64,000 nucleotides of DNA from Watersipora subatra (taxonomy: Eukaryota > Bryozoa > Gymnolaemata > Cheilostomatida > Watersiporidae). This document shows, in pieces, positions 61,601 to 64,000 of the stretch. The number at the start of each line of letters is the position of its first letter. Position 1 is the stretch's first letter. The DNA is taken from positions 9,176,001 to 9,240,000 of the forward strand of contig NC_088708.1 in assembly GCF_963576615.1 (NCBI RefSeq). The letters run 5' to 3'. The translations under genes and the position numbers were made by a program. The notes beneath the pieces are model-generated. The model saw nothing but the letters and a program-made list of their open reading frames with translations, had not been told where the DNA came from and searched no databases.

Positions 61601-62878
61601 ATGGATTCAGGTGTTTATAAAAACTCATTTCGAAATGCTCTAAATTTGGTACATCTTTACCATTCCAAATAATCCTGGGAAATCAAAAGAGCAATGAAAC
61701 TTGTCATTCATCTTTCTAAACTTAATAAGGGACATGCTTAGCCTGTTCCCTTCTCAACATCATTGCATAATGCAAAAGATTTACTGAGCAATTGTAATAT
61801 TTTGATATGCCACAAAAATGACTGACTTTATCACACCGAACAAGGTTGCTCTCAATGAAAAACCTGAAGTCGGGCAACTTTGTTGAAGAGGAGAACTTAG
61901 AGAAGAGCAGTAGTGCCAGCAATCTCTCACACCAAATACAGCCCTGGATATTTATTAACCTCAACGTGCAATGCTTTGGACAGCATCTGGTACAGCACAA
62001 ACAGCATGCTAGTTATACATACTTGTTGTGATTTATGCTACAAATGACAAACCCAACTACAATTTATTGCAATTAGTATGGCCAACTTTTATCTCGCAAA
62101 CGGGGTAATTGGGTATATGAAAGTGCTGATTAAAAAAGCTGAAGGTATAAAAAAGGTAACAGATCACCGACCATAGACTATTGCTACTATAATCAACCTA
62201 CCGCTTCCAGACACTCTTGAGTCTCATTGGCTAGTTTATGAACAAGCCGCACGTGCTCGGCAGCTTTATTTCTGTATATCTTTTGGAGGGAGATGTACGA
62301 CTCGGAGTCAGCAGTCATGTCAGGTATTGTACCTTGTAGTGGCAACTGTCCTGTAGTCAGACACACAGCTTAGTATAACTGTTGTACTCGATATACAGAG
62401 ATGAACACTCTGAAAGACAAACACTCTCAACACTTTTGAATTTCAGATGAGATGAGAAAAGCACAATTGCAAGAGAGTTGGCCACCGTCCTAAGAGAACA
62501 TGAAAGCTTTGAACTGACCGTAAGTATTGATGAAATCTCGTAGCGCTCTTGCTAGTATCCAGAATCTACCTGTCTGCAAAGAGAACGGAGTGGATACCGT
62601 CTATTGAAGAATAAATCTGACAATAAATTCTTCGAAAGAATAAAAAGTGATGGAGGGCAGACACAACGATGAATTGATGGAGATACCTCACAAACCAAAG
62701 CAGTATGGAGGAACTAAGAAATAGGTACCTCTTTGCTACCTTCAGCCACATTGGGATGCTCGAGGACCAGCTTGAGAGAAGATGGAATGAGTGAAGGATC
62801 AGTGAGAGCAGTATTAACTGCTTTAACAGCTTCGTCAAAATTCTCCTCTTCTTCTGGAACTCCATCCTCATTGGTCCG
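58691..62878 (-). CDS. NAE1: NEDD8-activating enzyme E1 regulatory subunit, C-terminal exons (partial)
   Basis: The APPBP1 subunit pairs with UBA3 to activate NEDD8 for cullin neddylation. Exons on the minus strand: 62729-62878, 62519-62573, 62202-62350, 59983-60022, 59717-59797, 59120-59259, 58968-59038 and 58691-58850, with all phases agreeing. The read starts [20 protein letters not shown], then [65 protein letters not shown] with QVEADI, and ends with [18 protein letters not shown] then [18 protein letters not shown] and TGA. These match the human protein in order from about its middle to its C-terminus. The N-terminal adenylation-like half lies beyond the right edge. The acceptor at 62573 could be four bases off. 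The exon at 59120-59259 has a partial tandem copy upstream. GOSR1 ends 467 bp away on the opposite strand. Confidence 0.94.
59165..59582 (-). repeat. Recent tandem duplication covering most of an NAE1 exon
   Basis: About 190 bp (59165-59358) reappears at an offset of 224 bp (59389-59582). I find one base difference, A/G in GGGGTAAATATG versus GGGGTAAGTATG. It includes the exon acceptor (TATCGACAG) and exon sequence through Asn-Arg-Tyr-Pro, but the upstream copy lacks the exon's 3' part and donor. A short TAGCATGGATAGCGAT repeat marks the junction. The upstream copy is a decoy partial exon or an assembly artefact. Confidence 0.92.
60023..62201. other. NAE1 intron with degenerate ATC/TACC-rich repeats
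   Basis: A 2.2-kb intron. From about 60340 to 60730 it carries diverged repeats of words such as CTACTACCAATA, AATATCAC and ACCTTTAATAC, a decayed satellite-like tract. Elsewhere only AT-rich unique sequence is seen. Confidence 0.6.
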
Positions 62879-64000
62879 CTTGCCTTAATAGAAGATGCAT
62901 TCGCCAGCAATACATCTACTTAGTACTTACTTATTAAAGTACTTATATGATGAACATAATATATCAGTGTAGATTAATTTAAAGAAAACCTTGCGAACAA
63001 CCAAGGATCATTGTGGCTTCCAAGAGCGTGACAAGAACTGCCTGCAGCATTTATAGACACTAAAATAAGGAATCCTACTATAGGAAAAGGACATGTGCCT
63101 TTGCAGTGGGACTTGAGCTGTCAGTAATCAAACAGGGCAGCCAACAGAAATACCTATAGGGAGGAAATATCCTCTGGGTATAGCATAAGTGCGCTGCCAA
63201 TATGTTAGCTATGGTCACAAAAATCCCCTTCACTATTCTAACCTGAGATGCACTCAACAATTTTATTGCTAATTTTTTAATATTTTTTCAAAAGAGATAA
63301 GATGTACATGTATACCTAAGTCTAGTAGTGCCAATTTTTCCTTGCATAAATTTTTGTTTTTGCGTATTTTGGCAATATATTTTTAATTATTTACTTTTTT
63401 TAATGGCACCATATGTAAAACTATTTTTCTGTAAAAATTATTATGGACTGCTCTCAATCTATATATATATATAAATCTGAAGTTTTTCGTTGTTCTTCTG
63501 TCCAGCTATAGTGATTAAAACCTAGGAATGAAAAATGCCCTTCCAACTGGATGCGAACTCATGAAGATTATAACGGCAGTCCGTAGACAAGCGCGCCTAA
63601 CCACAATGCTATGCCGTACTCGCCATTCCATCTACCCTTTTCGCGATTGCACACGCTAAATTATCAATTAATGCAGTGCGCTCATGGGTTACAATGCCCC
63701 TGTTAGAAGATTTTTTCGCCTTACTCTATGAAACACGATGCTATTTCGTCATTGCCATACTAGGGTGAAATTGTATTCCGCCATGCGATATCAACAAAAA
63801 TTTCTCTTGAAATTAAACTTTGGCAGTCAGTGTACTGATTACGATGAAAATGCCGATATGCTATTCGTCGAAATCTCTCCCAAAACACCTGAAAGAGAAA
63901 TACGATGCTTCCTATTTCAGATCAACGTTATTCGCTATAAGGTATAGTAAAAACGAATTCGAAAACAGATAAGTGATAAGATTTTAGCCTATGACAATGT
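62879..64000. other. Probable NAE1 intron at the right edge
   Basis: The preceding NAE1 exon was not found. The stretch holds a SINE at 63452-63622. An open frame at 63738-63947 on the plus strand resembles nothing known. Confidence 0.5.
63452..63622 (-). mobile_element. tRNA-derived SINE, copy 3 (best preserved)
   Basis: On the minus strand: A box in GGCATAGCATTGTGGTTAGG, B box in GAGTTCGCATCC, body TTTTTCATTCCTAGGTTTTA then CACTATAGCTGGACA, and tail AGATTTATATATATATATAG. It shares head, body and tail with the copies at 25301-25452 and 30881-31031, which shows a dispersed family. Confidence 0.75.

Overview
The window is a piece of an AT-rich animal genome. Its genes are split by GT-AG introns, one intron looks like a minor-spliceosome (U12) type, and a Wnt8-type ligand is present, which places it in Metazoa. 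Nothing seen fixes the phylum. A lophotrochozoan-like invertebrate is a guess. Five protein-coding genes and one tRNA gene can be supported. Exon boundaries were read by hand from protein similarity, splice dinucleotides and matching codon phase.

Left to right: (1) 2200-6522, minus strand, the 5' part of eukaryotic elongation factor 2 kinase (EEF2K); its remaining exons lie off the left edge. (2) A tRNA-Leu(AAG) gene at 6944-7025, head-to-head with EEF2K. (3) 11538-34252, plus strand, a large membrane-anchored M1 zinc aminopeptidase (aminopeptidase N/ERAP type) in at least 18 exons, with four minisatellites in its introns, a candidate nested antisense gene for a small secreted protein, SINEs and a 1-kb dispersed repeat. 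One conserved M1 segment, between exons ending 13196 and starting 21301, was not found. (4) 39061-47334, plus strand, a complete Wnt8-like gene in six exons, with two minisatellites in its introns. (5) 54438-58223, plus strand, GOSR1 (Golgi Qb-SNARE GS28) in eight exons. (6) 58691-62878, minus strand, the C-terminal half of NAE1 (APPBP1, regulatory subunit of the NEDD8-activating enzyme); its N-terminal exons lie off the right edge.

The genes are functionally unrelated (translation control, peptide hydrolysis, signalling, vesicle fusion, neddylation), so no operon-like logic is proposed. GOSR1 and NAE1 converge, with a palindromic poly(A) signal between them that could serve both strands.

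The most noteworthy points are the nested signal-peptide ORF at 22422-22682; the near-perfect 224-bp-offset duplication of an NAE1 exon; the U12-type intron in GOSR1; the inverted pair of ~1,025-bp unclassified repeats at 22.9 and 49.7 kb; a tRNA-derived SINE family with a TA-rich tail; and the concentration of all large minisatellites (about 8 kb together) in introns of just two genes, including a nearly cytosine-free array and an array that repeats a 5'-splice-site-like word about 36 times.
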